In this document: piece by piece, positions 36,006-50,381 of the stretch
Layout: each line of letters starts with the position of its first letter
Numbering within the stretch: the first letter of the stretch is position 1
Assembly (NCBI RefSeq): GCF_038502225.1
Contig: NC_091325.1
Location: forward strand, 28,026,424-28,090,423
Reading direction: 5' to 3'
Length of the DNA: 64,000 bases
Source of the DNA: Cherax quadricarinatus
Lineage: Eukaryota; Arthropoda; Malacostraca; Decapoda; Parastacidae
Notes under the pieces: model-generated
Databases searched by the model: none
What the model saw: the letters and a program-made list of their open reading frames with translations, nothing else
Told to the model about the DNA's origin: nothing
Made by a program: the position numbers and the translations under genes

Positions 36006-36128
36006 GTGAGTAAGTAAGTTTATTCAGGTATACTCAAATATAGTTACATAGATTATCATACATAGCAGCATATATGAAGAGTACCTAGGATAACCCAAGA
36101 AAGCAGACAGAGTGAATTATTTCCATTG
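36006..36128 (-). mobile_element. SINE/LINE 3'-tail fragment
   Basis: Non-array segment inside the 14-bp minisatellite. Read on the - strand it contains 'tttcttgggttatcct', a 16-bp word shared with the SINE at 62517-62532, and then 'gtatacctgaataaacttac'. I recognise this as a common decapod SINE-type tail. No head with box A or B is present. Confidence 0.6.
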
Positions 36129-39100
36129 GTGTAGCAGAGTGAATACAGCAGAGTGAAGACAGCAGAGTGAAGACAGCGGAGTGAAGACAGCAGAGTGAAG
36201 ACAGCAGAGTGAAGACAGCGGAGTGAAGACAGCAGAGTGAAGACAGCAGAGTGAAGACAGCAGAGGGAAGACAGCAGAGTGAAGACAGCAGAGTGAAGAC
36301 AGCAGAGTGAAGACAGCAGTGTGAAGACAGCAGTGTGAAGACAGCAGTGTGAAGACAGCAGAGTGAAGACAGCAGAGTGAAGACAGCAGAGTGAAGACAG
36401 CAGAGTGAAGACAGCAGAGGGAAGACAGCAGAGGGAAGACAGCAGAGGGAAGACAGCAGAGTGAAGACAGCAGAGTGAAGACAGCAAAGTGAAGACATCA
36501 GAGTGAAGACAGCAGAGCGAAGACAGCAGAGGGAAGACAGCAGAGGGAAGACAGCAGAGTGAAGACAGCAGAGTGAAGACAGCAGAGTGAAGACAGCAGA
36601 GTGAAGACAGCAGAGGGAAGACAGCAGAGTGAAGACAGCAGAGTGAAGACAGCAGAGTGAAGACAGCAGAGTGAAGACAGCAGAGTGAAGACAGCAGAGT
36701 GAAGACAGCAGAGTGAAGACAGCAGAGTGAAGACAGCAGAGTGAAGACAGCAGAGTGAAGACAGCAAAGTGAAGACAGCAGATTGAAGACATCAAAGTGA
36801 AGACAGCAGAGTGAAGACAGCAGAGTGAAGACAGCAGAGGGAAGACAGCACAGTGAAGACAGCAGAGTGAAGACAGCAAAGTGAAGACAGCAGAGTGAGG
36901 ACAGCAGAGTGAAGACGGCAGAGTGAAAACAGCAGAGTAAAGACAGCAGAGTGAAGACAGCAAATTGAAGACAGCAGAGTGAAGACATCAGAGTGAAGAC
37001 ATCAGAGTGAAGACAGCAGAGTGAAGACAGCAGAGTGAAGACAGCAGAGTGAAGACAGCAGAGTGAAGACAGCAGAGTGAAGACAGCAGAGTAAAGACAG
37101 CAGAGTGAAGACAGCAGAGTGAAGACAGCAGAGTGAAGACAGCAGAGTGAAGACAGCAGAGTGAAGACAGCAGAGTGAAGACAGCAGAGTGAAGACAGCA
37201 GAGTTAAGACATCAGAGTGAAGACATCAGAGTGAAGACAGCAGACTGAAAACAGCAGAGTAAAAACAGCAGAGTGAAGACAGCAGAGTGAAGACAGCAGA
37301 GTGAAGACAGCAGACTGAAGACAGCAGAGTAAAAACAGCAGAGTGAAGACAGCAGAGTGAAGACAGCAGAGGGAAGACAGCAGAGTGAAGACAGCAGAGT
37401 GAAGACAGCAGAGTGAAGACAGCAGAGTGAAGACATCAGAGTGAAGACAGCAGAGTGAAGACAGCAGAGTGAAGACAGCAGAGTGAAGACAGCAAAGTGA
37501 AGACAGCAGAGTGAAGACATCAGAGAGAAGACAGCAGAGTGAAGACAGCAAAGTGAAGACAGCAGAGTGAAGACAGCAGAGTGAAGACAGCAAAGTGAGG
37601 ACATCAGAGTGAAGACAGCAGGGTGAAGACAGCAGAGTGAAGACAGCAGAGGGAAGACAGCAGAGTGAAGACAGCAGAGTGAAGACAGCAGAATTAAGAC
37701 ATCACAGTGAAGACAGCAGACTGAAGACAGCAGACTGAAGACAGCAGAGTGAAGACAGCAAAGTGAAGACAGCAGAGGGAAGACAGCAGAGTGAAGACAG
37801 CAGAGTGAAGACAGCAGAGTGAAGACAGCAGAGTGATGACAGCAGAGTGAAGACAGCAGAGGGAAGACAGCAGAGTGAAGACAGCAGAGTGCAGACAGCA
37901 GAGTTAAGACATCAGAGTGAAGACAGCAGAGTGAAGACAGCAGAGGGAAGAGAGCAGAGTGAAGACAGCAGAGTGAAGACAGCAGAGTGAAGACAGCAGA
38001 GTGAAGACAGCAGAGTGAAGACAGCAGAGTGAAGACAGCAGAGTGAAGACAGCAGAGGGAAGACTGCAGAGGGAAGACAGCAGAGTGAAGACAGCAGAGT
38101 GAAGACAGCAGAGTGAAGACAGCAGAGTGAAGACATCACAGTGAAGACAGCAGACTGAAGACAGCAGACTGAAGACAGCAGAGTGAAGACAGCAAAGTGA
38201 AGACAGCAGAGGGAAGACAGCAGAGTGAAGACAGCAGAGTGCAGACAGCAGAGTTAAGACATCAGAGTGAAGACAGCAGAGTGAAGACAGCAGAGGGAAG
38301 AGAGCAAAGTGAAGACAGCAGAGTGAAGACAGCAGAGTGAAGACAGCAGAGTTAAGACATCACAGTGAAGACAGCAGACTGAAGACAGCAGAGTGAAGAC
38401 AGCAGAGTGAAGACAGCAGAGTGAAGACAGCAGAGTGAAGACAGCAGAGTGAAGACAGCAGAGTGAAGACAGCAGAGTGAAGACAGCAGAGTGAAGACAG
38501 CAGAGTGAAGACAGCAGAGTGAAGACAGCAGAGTGAAGACATCAGAGTGAAGACAGCAGAGTGAAGACAGCAGAGTGAAGACAGCAAAGTGAAGACAGCA
38601 GATTGAAGACATCAAAGTGAAGACAGCAGAGTGAAGACAGCAGAGTGAAGACAGCAGAGGGAGGACAGCACAGTGAAGACAGCAGAGTGAAGACAGCAAA
38701 GTGAAGACAGCAGAGTGAGGACAGCAGAGTGAAGACGGCAGAGTGAAAACAGCAGAGTAAAGACAGCAGAGTGAAGACAGCAAATTGAAGACAGCAGAGT
38801 GAAGACATCAGAGTGAAGACATCAGAGTGAAGACATCAGAGTGAAGACAGCAGAGTGAAGACAGCAGAGTGAAGACAGCAGAGTGAAGACAGCAGAGTGA
38901 AGACAGCAGAGTGAAGACAGCAGAGTGAAGACAGCAGAGTGAAGACAGCAGAGTGAAGACAGCAGAGTGAAGACAGCAGAGTGAAGACAGCAGAGTGAAG
39001 ACAGCAGAGTTAAGACATCAGAGTGAAGACATCATAGTGAAGACAGCAGACTGAAGACAGCAGAGTAAAGACAGCAGAGTGAAGACAGCAGAGTGAAGAC

Positions 39101-42100
39101 AGCAGAGGGAAGACAGCAGAGTGAAGACAGCAGAGTGAAGACAGCAGAGTGAAGACAGCAGAGTGAAGACATCAGAGTGAAGACAGCAGAGTGAAGACAG
39201 CAGAGTGAAGACAGCAGAGTGAAGACAGCAGAGTGAAGACAGCAGAGTGAAGACAGCAGAGTGAAGACAGCAGAGTGAAGACAGCAAAGTGAAGACAGCA
39301 GAGTGAAGACATCAGAGAGAAGACAGCAGAGTGAAGACAGCAAAGTGAAGACAGCAGAGTGAAGACAGCAGAGTGAAGACAGCAGAGTGAAGACAGCAGA
39401 GTGAAGACAGCAAAGTGAGGACATCAGAGTGAAGACAGCAGAGTGAAGACAGCAGAGTGAAGACAGCAGAGGGAAGACAGCAGAGTGAAGACAGCAGAGT
39501 GAAGACAGCAGAATTAAGACATCACAGTGAAGACAGCAGACTGAAGACAGCAGACTGAAGACAGCAGAGTGAAGACAGCAAAGTGAAGACAGCAGAGGGA
39601 AGACAGCAGAGTGAAGACAGCAGAGTGAAGACAGCAGAGTGAAGACAGCAGAGTGATGACAGCAGAGTGAAGACAGCAGAGGGAAGACAGCAGAGTGAAG
39701 ACAGCAGAGTGCAGACAGCAGAGTTAAGACATCAGAGTGAAGACAGCAGAGTGAAGACAGCAGAGGGAAGAGAGCAGAGTGAAGACAGCAGAGTGAAGAC
39801 AGCAGAGTGAAGACAGCAGAGTGAAGACAGCAGAGTGAAGACAGCAGAGTGAAGACAGCAGAGTGAAGACAGCAGAGGGAAGACTGCAGAGGGAAGACAG
39901 CAGAGTGAAGACAGCAGAGTGAAGACAGCAGAGTGAAGACAGCAGAGTGAAGACATCACAGTGAAGACAGCAGACTGAAGACAGCAGACTGAAGACAGCA
40001 GAGTGAAGACAGCAAAGTGAAGACAGCAGAGGGAAGACAGCAGAGTGAAGACAGCAGAGTGCAGACAGCAGAGTTAAGACATCAGAGTGAAGACAGCAGA
40101 GTGAAGACAGCAGAGGGAAGAGAGCAGAGTGAAGACAGCAGAGTGAAGACAGCAGAGTGAAGACAGCAGAGTTAAGACATCACAGTGAAGACAGCAGACT
40201 GAAGACAGCAGAGTGAAGACAGCAGAGGGAAGACAGCAGAGGGAAGACAGCAGAGTGAATACAGCAGAGTGAAGACAGCAGAGTGAAGACAGCAGAGTGA
40301 AGACAGCAGAGTGAAGACAGCAGAGTGAAGACAGCAGAGTGAAGACAGCAGAGTGAAGACAGCAGAGTGAAGACAGCAGAGTGAAGACAGCAGAGGGAAG
40401 ACAGCAGAGTGAAGACAGCAGAGTGAAGACAGCAGAGGGAAGACAGCAGAGTGAAGACAGCAGAGTGAAGACAGCAGAGGGAAGACAGCAGAGTGAAGAC
40501 AGCAGAGTGAAGACAGCAGAGTGAAGACAGCCGAGTGAAGACAGCAGAGTGAAGACAGCAGAGTGAAGACAGCAGAGGGAAGACAGCAGAGTGAAGACAG
40601 CAGAGTGAAGACAGCAGAGGGAAGACAGCAGAGTGAAGACAGCAGAGTGAAGACAGCAGAGGGAAGACAGCAGAGTGAAGACATCAGAGTGAAGACAGCA
40701 GAGTGAAGACAGCAGAGTGAAGACAGCAAAGTGAAGACAGCAGAGTGAAGACATCAGAGAGAAGACAGCAGAGTGAAGACAGCAAAGTGAAGACAGCAGA
40801 GTGAAGACAGCAGAGTGAAGACAGCAAAGTGAGGACATCAGAGTGAAGACAGCAGGGTGAAGACAGCAGAGTGAAGACAGAGAGGGAAGACAGCAGAGTG
40901 AAGACAGCAGAGTGAAGACAGCAGAATTAAGACATCACAGTGAAGACAGCAGACTGAAGACAGCAGACTGAAGACAGCAGAGTGAAGACAGCAAAGTGAA
41001 GACAGCAGAGGGAAGACAGCAGAGTGAAGACAGCAGAGTGAAGACAGCAGAGTGAAGACAGCAGAGTGATGACAGCAGAGTGAAGACAGCAGAGGGAAGA
41101 CAGCAGAGTGAAGACAGCAGAGTGCAGACAGCAGAGTTAAGACATCAGAGTGAAGACAGCAGAGTGAAGACAGCAGAGGGAAGAGAGCAGAGTGAAGACA
41201 GCAGAGTGAAGACAGCAGAATGAAGACAGCAGAGTGAAGACAGCAGAGTGAAGACAGCAGAGTGAAGACAGCAGAGTGAAGACAGCAGAGGGAAGACTGC
41301 AGAGGGAAGACAGCAGAGTGAAGACAGCAGAGTGAAGACAGCAGAGTGAAGACAGCAGAGTGAAGACATCACAGTGAAGACAGCAGACTGAAGACAGCAG
41401 ACTGAAGACAGCAGAGTGAAGACAGCAAAGTGAAGACAGCAGAGGGAAGACAGCAGAGTGAAGACAGCAGAGTGCAGACAGCAGAGTTAAGACATCAGAG
41501 TGAAGACAGCAGAGTGAAGACAGCAGAGGGAAGAGAGCAAAGTGAAGACAGCAGAGTGAAGACAGCAGAGTGAAGACAGCAGAGTTAAGACATCACAGTG
41601 AAGACAGCAGACTGAAGACAGCAGAGTGAAGACAGCAGAGTGAAGACAGCAGAGTGAAGACAGCAGAGTGAAGACAGCAGAGTGAAGACAGCAGAGTGAA
41701 GACAGCAGAGTGAAGACAGCAGAGTGAAGACAGCAGAGTGAAGACAGCAGAGTGAAGACAGCAGAGTGAAGACATCAGAGTGAAGACAGCAGAGTGAAGA
41801 CAGCAGAGTGAAGACAGCAAAGTGAAGACAGCAGATTGAAGACATCAAAGTGAAGACAGCAGAGTGAAGACAGCAGAGTGAAGACAGCAGAGGGAGGACA
41901 GCACAGTGAAGACAGCAGAGTGAAGACAGCAAAGTGAAGACAGCAGAGTGAGGACAGCAGAGTGAAGACGGCAGAGTGAAAACAGCAGAGTAAAGACAGC
42001 AGAGTGAAGACAGCAAATTGAAGACAGCAGAGTGAAGACATCAGAGTGAAGACATCAGAGTGAAGACATCAGAGTGAAGACAGCAGAGTGAAGACAGCAG

Positions 42101-45100
42101 AGTGAAGACAGCAGAGTGAAGACAGCAGAGTGAAGACAGCAGAGTAAAGACAGCAGAGTGAAGACAGCAGAGTGAAGACAGCAGAGTGAAGACAGCAGAG
42201 TGAAGACAGCAGAGTGAAGACAGCAGAGTGAAGACAGCAGAGTGAAGACAGCAGAGTTAAGACATCAGAGTGAAGACATCAGAGTGAAGACAGCAGACTG
42301 AAGACAGCAGAGTAAAGACAGCAGAGTGAAGACAGCAGAGTGAAGACAGCAGAGGGAAGACAGCAGAGTGAAGACAGCAGAGTGAAGACAGCAGAGTGAA
42401 GACAGCAGAGTGAAGACATCAGAGTGAAGACAGCAGAGTGAAGACAGCAGAGTGAAGACAGCAGAGTGAAGACAGCAGAGTGAAGACAGCAGAGTGAAGA
42501 CAGCAGAGTGAAGACAGCAGAGTGAAGACAGCAAAGTGAAGACAGCAGAGTGAAGACATCAGAGAGAAGACAGCAGAGTGAAGACAGCAAAGTGAAGACA
42601 GCAGAGTGAAGACAGCAGAGTGAAGACAGCAGAGTGAAGACAGCAGAGTGAAGACAGCAAAGTGAGGACATCAGAGTGAAGACAGCAGAGTGAAGACAGC
42701 AGAGTGAAGACAGCAGAGGGAAGACAGCAGAGTGAAGACAGCAGAGTGAAGACAGCAGAATTAAGACATCACAGTGAAGACAGCAGACTGAAGACAGCAG
42801 ACTGAAGACAGCAGAGTGAAGACAGCAAAGTGAAGACAGCAGAGGGAAGACAGCAGAGTGAAGACATCAGAGTGAAGACAGCAGAGTGAAGACAGCAGAG
42901 TGAAGACAGCAGAGTGAAGACAGCAGAGTGAAGACAGCAGAGTGAAGACAGCAGAGGGAAGACTGCAGAGGGAAGACAGCAGAGTGAAGACAGCAGAGTG
43001 AAGACAGCAGAGTGAAGACAGCAGAGTGAAGACATCACAGTGAAGACAGCAGACTGAAGACAGCAGACTGAAGACAGCAGAGTGAAGACAGCAAAGTGAA
43101 GACAGCAGAGGGAAGACAGCAGAGTGAAGACAGCAGACTGAAGACAGCAGAGTGAAGACAGCAAAGTGAAGACAGCAGAGGGAAGACAGCAGAGTGAAGA
43201 CAGCAGAGTGAAGACAGCAGAGTGAAGACAGCAGAGTGATGACAGCAGAGTGAAGACAGCAGAGGGAAGACAGCAGAGTGAAGACAGCAGAGTGCAGACA
43301 GCAGAGTTAAGACATCAGAGTGAAGACAGCAGAGTGAAGACAGCAGAGGGAAGAGAGCAGAGTGAAGACAGCAGAGTGAAGACAGCAGAGTGAAGACAGC
43401 AGAGTGAAGACAGCAGAGTGAAGACAGCAGAGTGAAGACAGCAGAGTGAAGACAGCAGAGGGAAGACTGCAGAGGGAAGACAGCAGAGTGAAGACAGCAG
43501 AGTGAAGACAGCAGAGTGAAGACAGCAGAGTGAAGACATCACAGTGAAGACAGCAGACTGAAGACAGCAGACTGAAGACAGCAGAGTGAAGACAGCAAAG
43601 TGAAGACAGCAGAGGGAAGACAGCAGAGTGAAGACAGCAGAGTGCAGACAGCAGAGTTAAGACATCAGAGTGAAGACAGCAGAGTGAAGACAGCAGAGGG
43701 AAGAGAGCAGAGTGAAGACAGCAGAGTGAAGACAGCAGAGTGAAGACAGCAGAGTTAAGACATCACAGTGAAGACAGCAGACTGAAGACAGCAGAGTGAA
43801 GACAGCAGAGGGAAGACAGCAGAGGGAAGACAGCAGAGTGAATACAGCAGAGTGAAGACAGCAGAGTGAAGAAACCAGAGTGAAGACAGCAGAGTGAAGA
43901 CAGCAGAGTGAAGACAGCAGAGTGAAGACAGCAGAGTGAAGACAGCAGAGGGAAGACAGCAGAGTGAAGACAGCAGAGTGAAGACAGCAGAGGGAAGACA
44001 GCAGAGTGAAGACAGCAGAGTGAAGACAGCAGAGGGAAGACAGCAGAGTGAAGACAGCAGAGTGAAGACAGCAGAGGGAAGACAGCAGAGTGAAGACAGC
44101 AGAGTGAAGACAGCAGAGTGAAGACAGCAGAGGGAAGACAGCAGAGTGAAGACAGCAGAGTGAAGACAGCAGAGGGAAGACAGCAGAGTGAAGACAGCAG
44201 AGTGAAGACAGCAGAGGGAAGACAGCAGAGTGAAGACATCAGAGTGAAGACAGCAGAGTGAAGACAGCAGAGTGAAGACAGCAAAGTGAAGACAGCAGAG
44301 TGAAGACATCAGAGAGAAGACAGCAGAGTGAAGACAGCAAAGTGAAGACAGCAGAGTGAAGACAGCAGAGTGAAGACAGCAAAGTGAGGACATCAGAGTG
44401 AAGACAGCAGGGTGAAGACAGCAGAGTGAAGACAGAGAGGGAAGACAGCAGAGTGAAGACAGCAGAGTGAAGACAGCAGAATTAAGACATCACAGTGAAG
44501 ACAGCAGACTGAAGACAGCAGACTGAAGACAGCAGAGTGAAGACAGCAAAGTGAAGACAGCAGAGGGAAGACAGCAGAGTGAAGACAGCAGAGTGAAGAC
44601 AGCAGAGTGAAGACAGCAGAGTGATGACAGCAGAGTGAAGACAGCAGAGGGAAGACAGCAGAGTGAAGACAGCAGAGTGCAGACAGCAGAGTTAAGACAT
44701 CAGAGTGAAGACAGCAGAGTGAAGACAGCAGAGGGAAGAGAGCAGAGTGAAGACAGCAGAGTGAAGACAGCAGAGTGAAGACAGCAGAGTGAAGACAGCA
44801 GAGTGAAGACAGCAGAGTGAAGACAGCAGAGTGAAGACAGCAGAGGGAAGACTGCAGAGGGAAGACAGCAGAGTGAAGACAGCAGAGTGAAGACAGCAGA
44901 GTGAAGACAGCAGAGTGAAGACATCACAGTGAAGACAGCAGACTGAAGACAGCAGACTGAAGACAGCAGACTGAAGACAGCAGAGTGAAGACAGCAGAGG
45001 GAAGACAGCAGAGTGAAGACAGCAGAGTGCAGACAGCAGAGTTAAGACATCAGAGTGAAGACAGCAGAGTGAAGACAGCAGAGGGAAGAGAGCAAAGTGA

Positions 45101-47355
45101 AGACAGCAGAGTGAAGACAGCAGAGTGAAGACAGCAGAGTTAAGACATCACAGTGAAGACAGCAGACTGAAGACAGCAGAGTGAAGACAGCAGAGTGAAG
45201 ACAGCAGAGTGAAGACAGCAGAGTGAAGACAGCAGAGTGAAGACAGCAGAGTGAAGACAGCAGAGTGAAGACAGCAGAGTGAAGACAGCAGAGTGAAGAC
45301 AGCAGAGTGAAGACAGCAGAGTGAAGACATCAGAGTGAAGACAGCAGAGTGAAGACAGCAGAGTGAAGACAGCAAAGTGAAGACAGCAGATTGAAGACAT
45401 CAAAGTGAAGACAGCAGAGTGAAGACAGCAGAGTGAAGACAGCAGAGGGAGGACAGCACAGTGAAGACAGCAGAGTGAAGACAGCAAAGTGAAGACAGCA
45501 GAGTGAGGACAGCAGAGTGAAGACGGCAGAGTGAAAACAGCAGAGTAAAGACAGCAGAGTGAAGACAGCAAATTGAAGACAGCAGAGTGAAGACATCAGA
45601 GTGAAGACATCAGAGTGAAGACATCAGAGTGAAGACAGCAGAGTGAAGACAGCAGAGTGAAGACAGCAGAGTGAAGACAGCAGAGTGAAGACAGCAGAGT
45701 AAAGACAGCAGAGTGAAGACAGCAGAGTGAAGACAGCAGAGTGAAGACAGCAGAGTGAAGACAGCAGAGTGAAGACAGCAGAGTGAAGACAGCAGAGTGA
45801 AGACAGCAGAGTTAAGACATCAGAGTGAAGACATCAGAGTGAAGACAGCAGACTGAAGACAGCAGAGTAAAGACAGCAGAGTGAAGACAGCAGAGTGAAG
45901 ACAGCAGAGGGAAGACAGCAGAGTGAAGACAGCAGAGTGAAGACAGCAGAGTGAAGACAGCAGAGTGAAGACATCAGAGTGAAGACAGCAGAGTGAAGAC
46001 AGCAGAGTGAAGACAGCAGAGTGAAGACACCAGAGTGAAGACAGCAGAGTGAAGACAGCAGAGTGAAGACAGCAGAGTGAAGACAGCAAAGTGAAGACAG
46101 CAGAGTGAAGACATCAGAGAGAAGACAGCAGAGTGAAGACAGCAAAGTGAAGACAGCAGAGTGAAGACAGCAGAGTGAAGACAGCAGAGTGAAGACAGCA
46201 GAGTGAAGACAGCAAAGTGAGGACATCAGAGTGAAGACAGCAGAGTGAAGACAGCAGAGTGAAGACAGCAGAGGGAAGACAGCAGAGTGAAGACAGCAGA
46301 GTGAAGACAGCAGAATTAAGACATCACAGTGAAGACAGCAGACTGAAGACAGCAGACTGAAGACAGCAGAGTGAAGACAGCAAAGTGAAGACAGCAGAGG
46401 GAAGACAGCAGAGTGAAGACAGCAGAGTGAAGACAGCAGAGTGAAGACAGCAGAGTGATGACAGCAGAGTGAAGACAGCAGAGGGAAGACAGCAGAGTGA
46501 AGACAGCAGAGTGCAGACAGCAGAGTTAAGACATCAGAGTGAAGACAGCAGAGTGAAGACAGCAGAGGGAAGAGAGCAGAGTGAAGACAGCAGAGTGAAG
46601 ACAGCAGAGTGAAGACAGCAGAGTGAAGACAGCAGAGTGAAGACAGCAGAGTGAAGACAGCAGAGTGAAGACAGCAGAGGGAAGACTGCAGAGGGAAGAC
46701 AGCAGAGTGAAGACAGCAGAGTGAAGACAGCAGAGTGAAGACAGCAGAGTGAAGACATCACAGTGAAGACAGCAGACTGAAGACAGCAGACTGAAGACAG
46801 CAGAGTGAAGACAGCAAAGTGAAGACAGCAGAGGGAAGACAGCAGAGTGAAGACAGCAGAGTGCAGACAGCAGAGTTAAGACATCAGAGTGAAGACAGCA
46901 GAGTGAAGACAGCAGAGGGAAGAGAGCAGAGTGAAGACAGCAGAGTGAAGACAGCAGAGTGAAGACAGCAGAGTTAAGACATCACAGTGAAGACAGCAGA
47001 CTGAAGACAGCAGAGTGAAGACAGCAGAGGGAAGACAGCAGAGGGAAGACAGCAGAGTGAATACAGCAGAGTGAAGACAGCAGAGTGAAGACAGCAGAGT
47101 GAAGACAGCATAGTGAAGACAGCAGAGTGAAGACAGCAGAGTGAAGACAGCAGAGTGAAGACAGCAGAGTGAAGACAGCAGAGTGAAGACAGCAGAGTGA
47201 AGACAGCAGAGGGAAGACAGCAGAGTGAAGACAGCAGAGTGAAGACAGCAGAGGGAAGACAGCAGAGTGAAGACAGCAGAGTGAAGACAGCAGAGGGAAG
47301 ACAGCAGAGTGAAGACAGCAGAGTGAAGACAGCAGAGGGAAGACAGCAGAGTGAA
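36129..47355. repeat. 14-bp minisatellite, main array, about 800 units
   Basis: Unit 'gtgaagacagcaga', strongly purine-rich on +. Three units make 42 bp, so all reading frames can stay open; this gives the CCLHSAVFTLLSSL-type frames on - (up to 310 codons), which I do not regard as genes. Variant units (gggaagac, gaagacatc, gttaagac, gaagactgc, agactgaa) recur in the same order. Marker blocks beginning near 37912, 41145 and 44700 repeat at 3,233 and 3,555 bp, and blocks at 38352, 41585 and 45140 repeat at the same two intervals. This gives about three copies of a 3.2-3.6 kb higher-order unit. Confidence 0.96.
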
Positions 47356-47426
47356 GGTAACAGACTAGCAAAACCCATTATAAAAAAAAAACCTGATGAG
47401 GGCGCTAAGCATGAAATTACCAGATT
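47356..47426. other. Junction between 14-bp and 43-bp arrays
   Basis: Short unique bridge 'gtaacagactagcaaaaccc' followed by an A10 run. No feature recognised. Confidence 0.6.
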
Positions 47427-50202
47427 GATGTAAAGTTGCGAACTCCACAACACAGAATCAACAAAGCTTGATGTAAAGTTGCGAACTCCACAACACAGAA
47501 TCAACAAAGCTTGATGTAAAGTTGCGAACTCCACAACACAGAATCAACAAAGCTTGATGTAAAGTTGCGAACTCCACAACACAGAATCAACAAAGCTTGA
47601 TGTAAAGTTGCGAACTCCACAACACAGAATCAACAAAGCTTGATGTAAAGTTGCGAACTCCACAACACAGAATCAACAAAGCTTGATGTAAAGTTGCGAA
47701 CTCCACAACACAGAATCAACAAAGCTTGATGTAAAGTTGCGAACTCCACAACACAGAATCAACAAAGCTTGATGTAAAGTTGCGAACTCCACAACACAGA
47801 ATCAACAAAGCTTGATGTAAAGTTGCGAACTCCACAACACAGAATCAACAAAGCTTGATGTAAAGTTGCGAACTCCACAACACAGAATCAACAAAGCTTG
47901 ATGTAAAGTTGCGAACTCCACAACACAGAATCAACAAAGCTTGATGTAAAGTTGCGAACTCCACAACACAGAATCAACAAAGCTTGATGTAAAGTTGCGA
48001 ACTCCACAACACAGAATCAACAAAGCTTGATGTAAAGTTGCGAACTCCACAACACAGAATCAACAAAGCTTGATGTAAAGTTGCGAACTCCACAACACAG
48101 AATCAACAAAGCTTGATGTAAAGCTGCGAACTCCACAACACAGAATCAACAAAGCTTGATGTAAAGTTGCGAACTCCACAGCACAGAATCAACAAAGCTT
48201 GATGTAAAGCTGCGAACTCCACAACACAGAATCAACAAAGCTTGATGTAAAGCTGCGAACTCCACAACACAGAATCAACAAAGCTTGATGTAAAGTTGCG
48301 AACTCCACAACACAGAATCAACAAAGCTTGATGTAAAGTTGCGAACTCCACAACACAGAATCAACAAAGCTTGATGTAAAGTTGCGAACTCCACAACACA
48401 GAATCAACAAAGCTTGATGTAAAGTTGCGAACTCCACAACACAGAATCAACAAAGCTTGATGTAAAGTTGCGAACTCCACAACACAGAATCAACAAAGCT
48501 TGATGTAAAGCTGCGAACTCCACAACACAGAATCAACAAAGCTTGATGTAAAGTTGCGAACTCCACAACACAGAATCAACAAAGCTTGATGTAAAGTTGC
48601 GAACTCCACAACACAGAATCAACAAAGCTTGATGTAAAGCTGCGAACTCCACAACACAGAATCAACAAAGCTTGATGTAAAGTTGCGAACTCCACAACAC
48701 AGAATCAACAAAGCTTGATGTAAAGTTGCGAACTCCACAACACAGAATCAACAAAGCTTGATGTAAAGTTGCGAACTCCACAACACAGAATCAACAAAGC
48801 TTGATGTAAAGTTGCGAACTCCACAACACAGAATCAACAAAGCTTGATGCAAAGTTGCGAACTCCACAACACAGAATCAACGAAGCTTGATGTAAAGTTG
48901 CGAACTCCACAACACAGAATCAACAAAGCTTGATGTAAAGTTGCGAACTCCACAACACAGAATCAACAAAGCTTGATGTAAAGTTGCGAACTCCACAACA
49001 CAGAATCAACAAAGCTTGATGTAAAGTTGCGAACTCCACAACACAGAATCAACAAAGCTTGATGTAAAGTTGCGAACTCCACAACACAGAATCAACAAAG
49101 CTTGATGTAAAGTTGCGAACTCCACAACACAGAATCAACAAAGCTTGATGTAAAGTTGCGAACTCCACAACAAAGAATCAACAAAGCTTGATGTAAAGCA
49201 GCGAACTCCACAACACAGAATCAACAAAGCTTGATGTAAAGCTGTGAACTCCACAACACAGAATCAACAAAGCTTGATGTAAAGCTGCGAACTCCACAAC
49301 ACAGAATCAACAAAGCTTGATGTAAAGTTGCGAACTCCACAACACAGAATCAACAAAGCTTGATGTAAAGCTGCGAACTCCACAACACAGAATTAACAAA
49401 GCTTGATGTAAAGTTGCGAACTCCACTACACAGAATCAACAAAGCTTGATGTAAAGCTGCGAACTCTACAACACAGAATCAACAAAGCTTGATGTAAAGT
49501 TGCGAACTCCACAACACAGAATCAACAAAGCTTGATGTAAAGTTGCGAACTCCACAACACAGAATCAACAAAGCTTGATGTAAAGTTGCGAACTCCACAA
49601 CACAGAATCAACACAGCTTGATGTAAAGTTGCGAAGTCCACAACACAGAATCAACAAAGCTTGATGTAAAGTTGCGAACTCCACAACACAGAATCAACAA
49701 AGCTTGATGTAAAGCTGCGAATTCCACAACACAGAATCAACAAAGCTTGATGTAAAGTTGCGAACTCCACAACACAGAATCAACAAAGCTTGATGTAAAG
49801 CTGCGAACTCCACAACACAGAATCAACAAAGCTTGATGTAAAGTTGCGAACTCCACAACACAGAATCAACAAAGCTTGATGTAAAGTTGCGAACTCCTCA
49901 ACACAGAATCAACAAAGCTTGATGTAAAGCTGCGAACTCCACAACACAGAATCAACAAAGCTTGATGTAAAGCTGCGAACCCTACAACACAGAATCAACA
50001 AAGCTTGATGTAAAGCTGCGAACTTCACAACTCAGAATCAACAAAGCTTGATGTAAAGCTGCAAACTCCACAACTCAGAATCAACAAAGCTGCGAACTCC
50101 ACAATTCAGAATCAACAAAGCTTGATGTAAAGCTGCGATCTCCACAACACAGAATCAACAAAGCTTGATGTAAAGCTGCGAACTCCACAACACAGAATCA
50201 AC
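47427..50202. repeat. 43-bp satellite, about 65 copies
   Basis: Very homogeneous 43-bp unit containing 'gttgcgaactccacaacaca' and 'caaagcttgatgtaaa', with a HindIII site (aagctt) in nearly every unit. The main variant is gttgcg against gctgcg; other changes become frequent after about 49.15 kb and strong in the last few units. It is cut at 50203 by the 3' end of an inverted LINE, and the same satellite reappears at 62271-62280 and 62589-62746. Confidence 0.97.
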
Positions 50203-50269
50203 ATAAGAACATAAGAAAGAAGGAACACTGCAACAGACCTACTGACCCATGCGAAGCAGGTCCATGTCC

Positions 50270-50381
50270 ACCCTCCCCCCAGGATTAGCCAAATGACCCA
50301 CCCCCCAGGATTAGCCAAATGACCCACCTCCCAGGATTAGCCAAATGACCCATCCCCCCGGATTAGCCCAATGACCCACCC
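50270..50381 (-). repeat. 27-bp repeat in LINE 3' UTR, four copies
   Basis: Four copies of a unit containing 'ccaggattagccaaatgacc' with C-run length differences. It sits in the 3' UTR of the inverted LINE and is unrelated to the 27-bp array at 1-29.7 kb despite the same length. Confidence 0.85.

Noticed and set aside
36056..36988. 310-codon - strand Leu/Ser/Cys-rich frame as a membrane or secreted protein
   Set aside because: A 14-bp period keeps all frames open every 42 bp; the overlapping frames 36085-36963 and 36498-36767 show the same kind of product.
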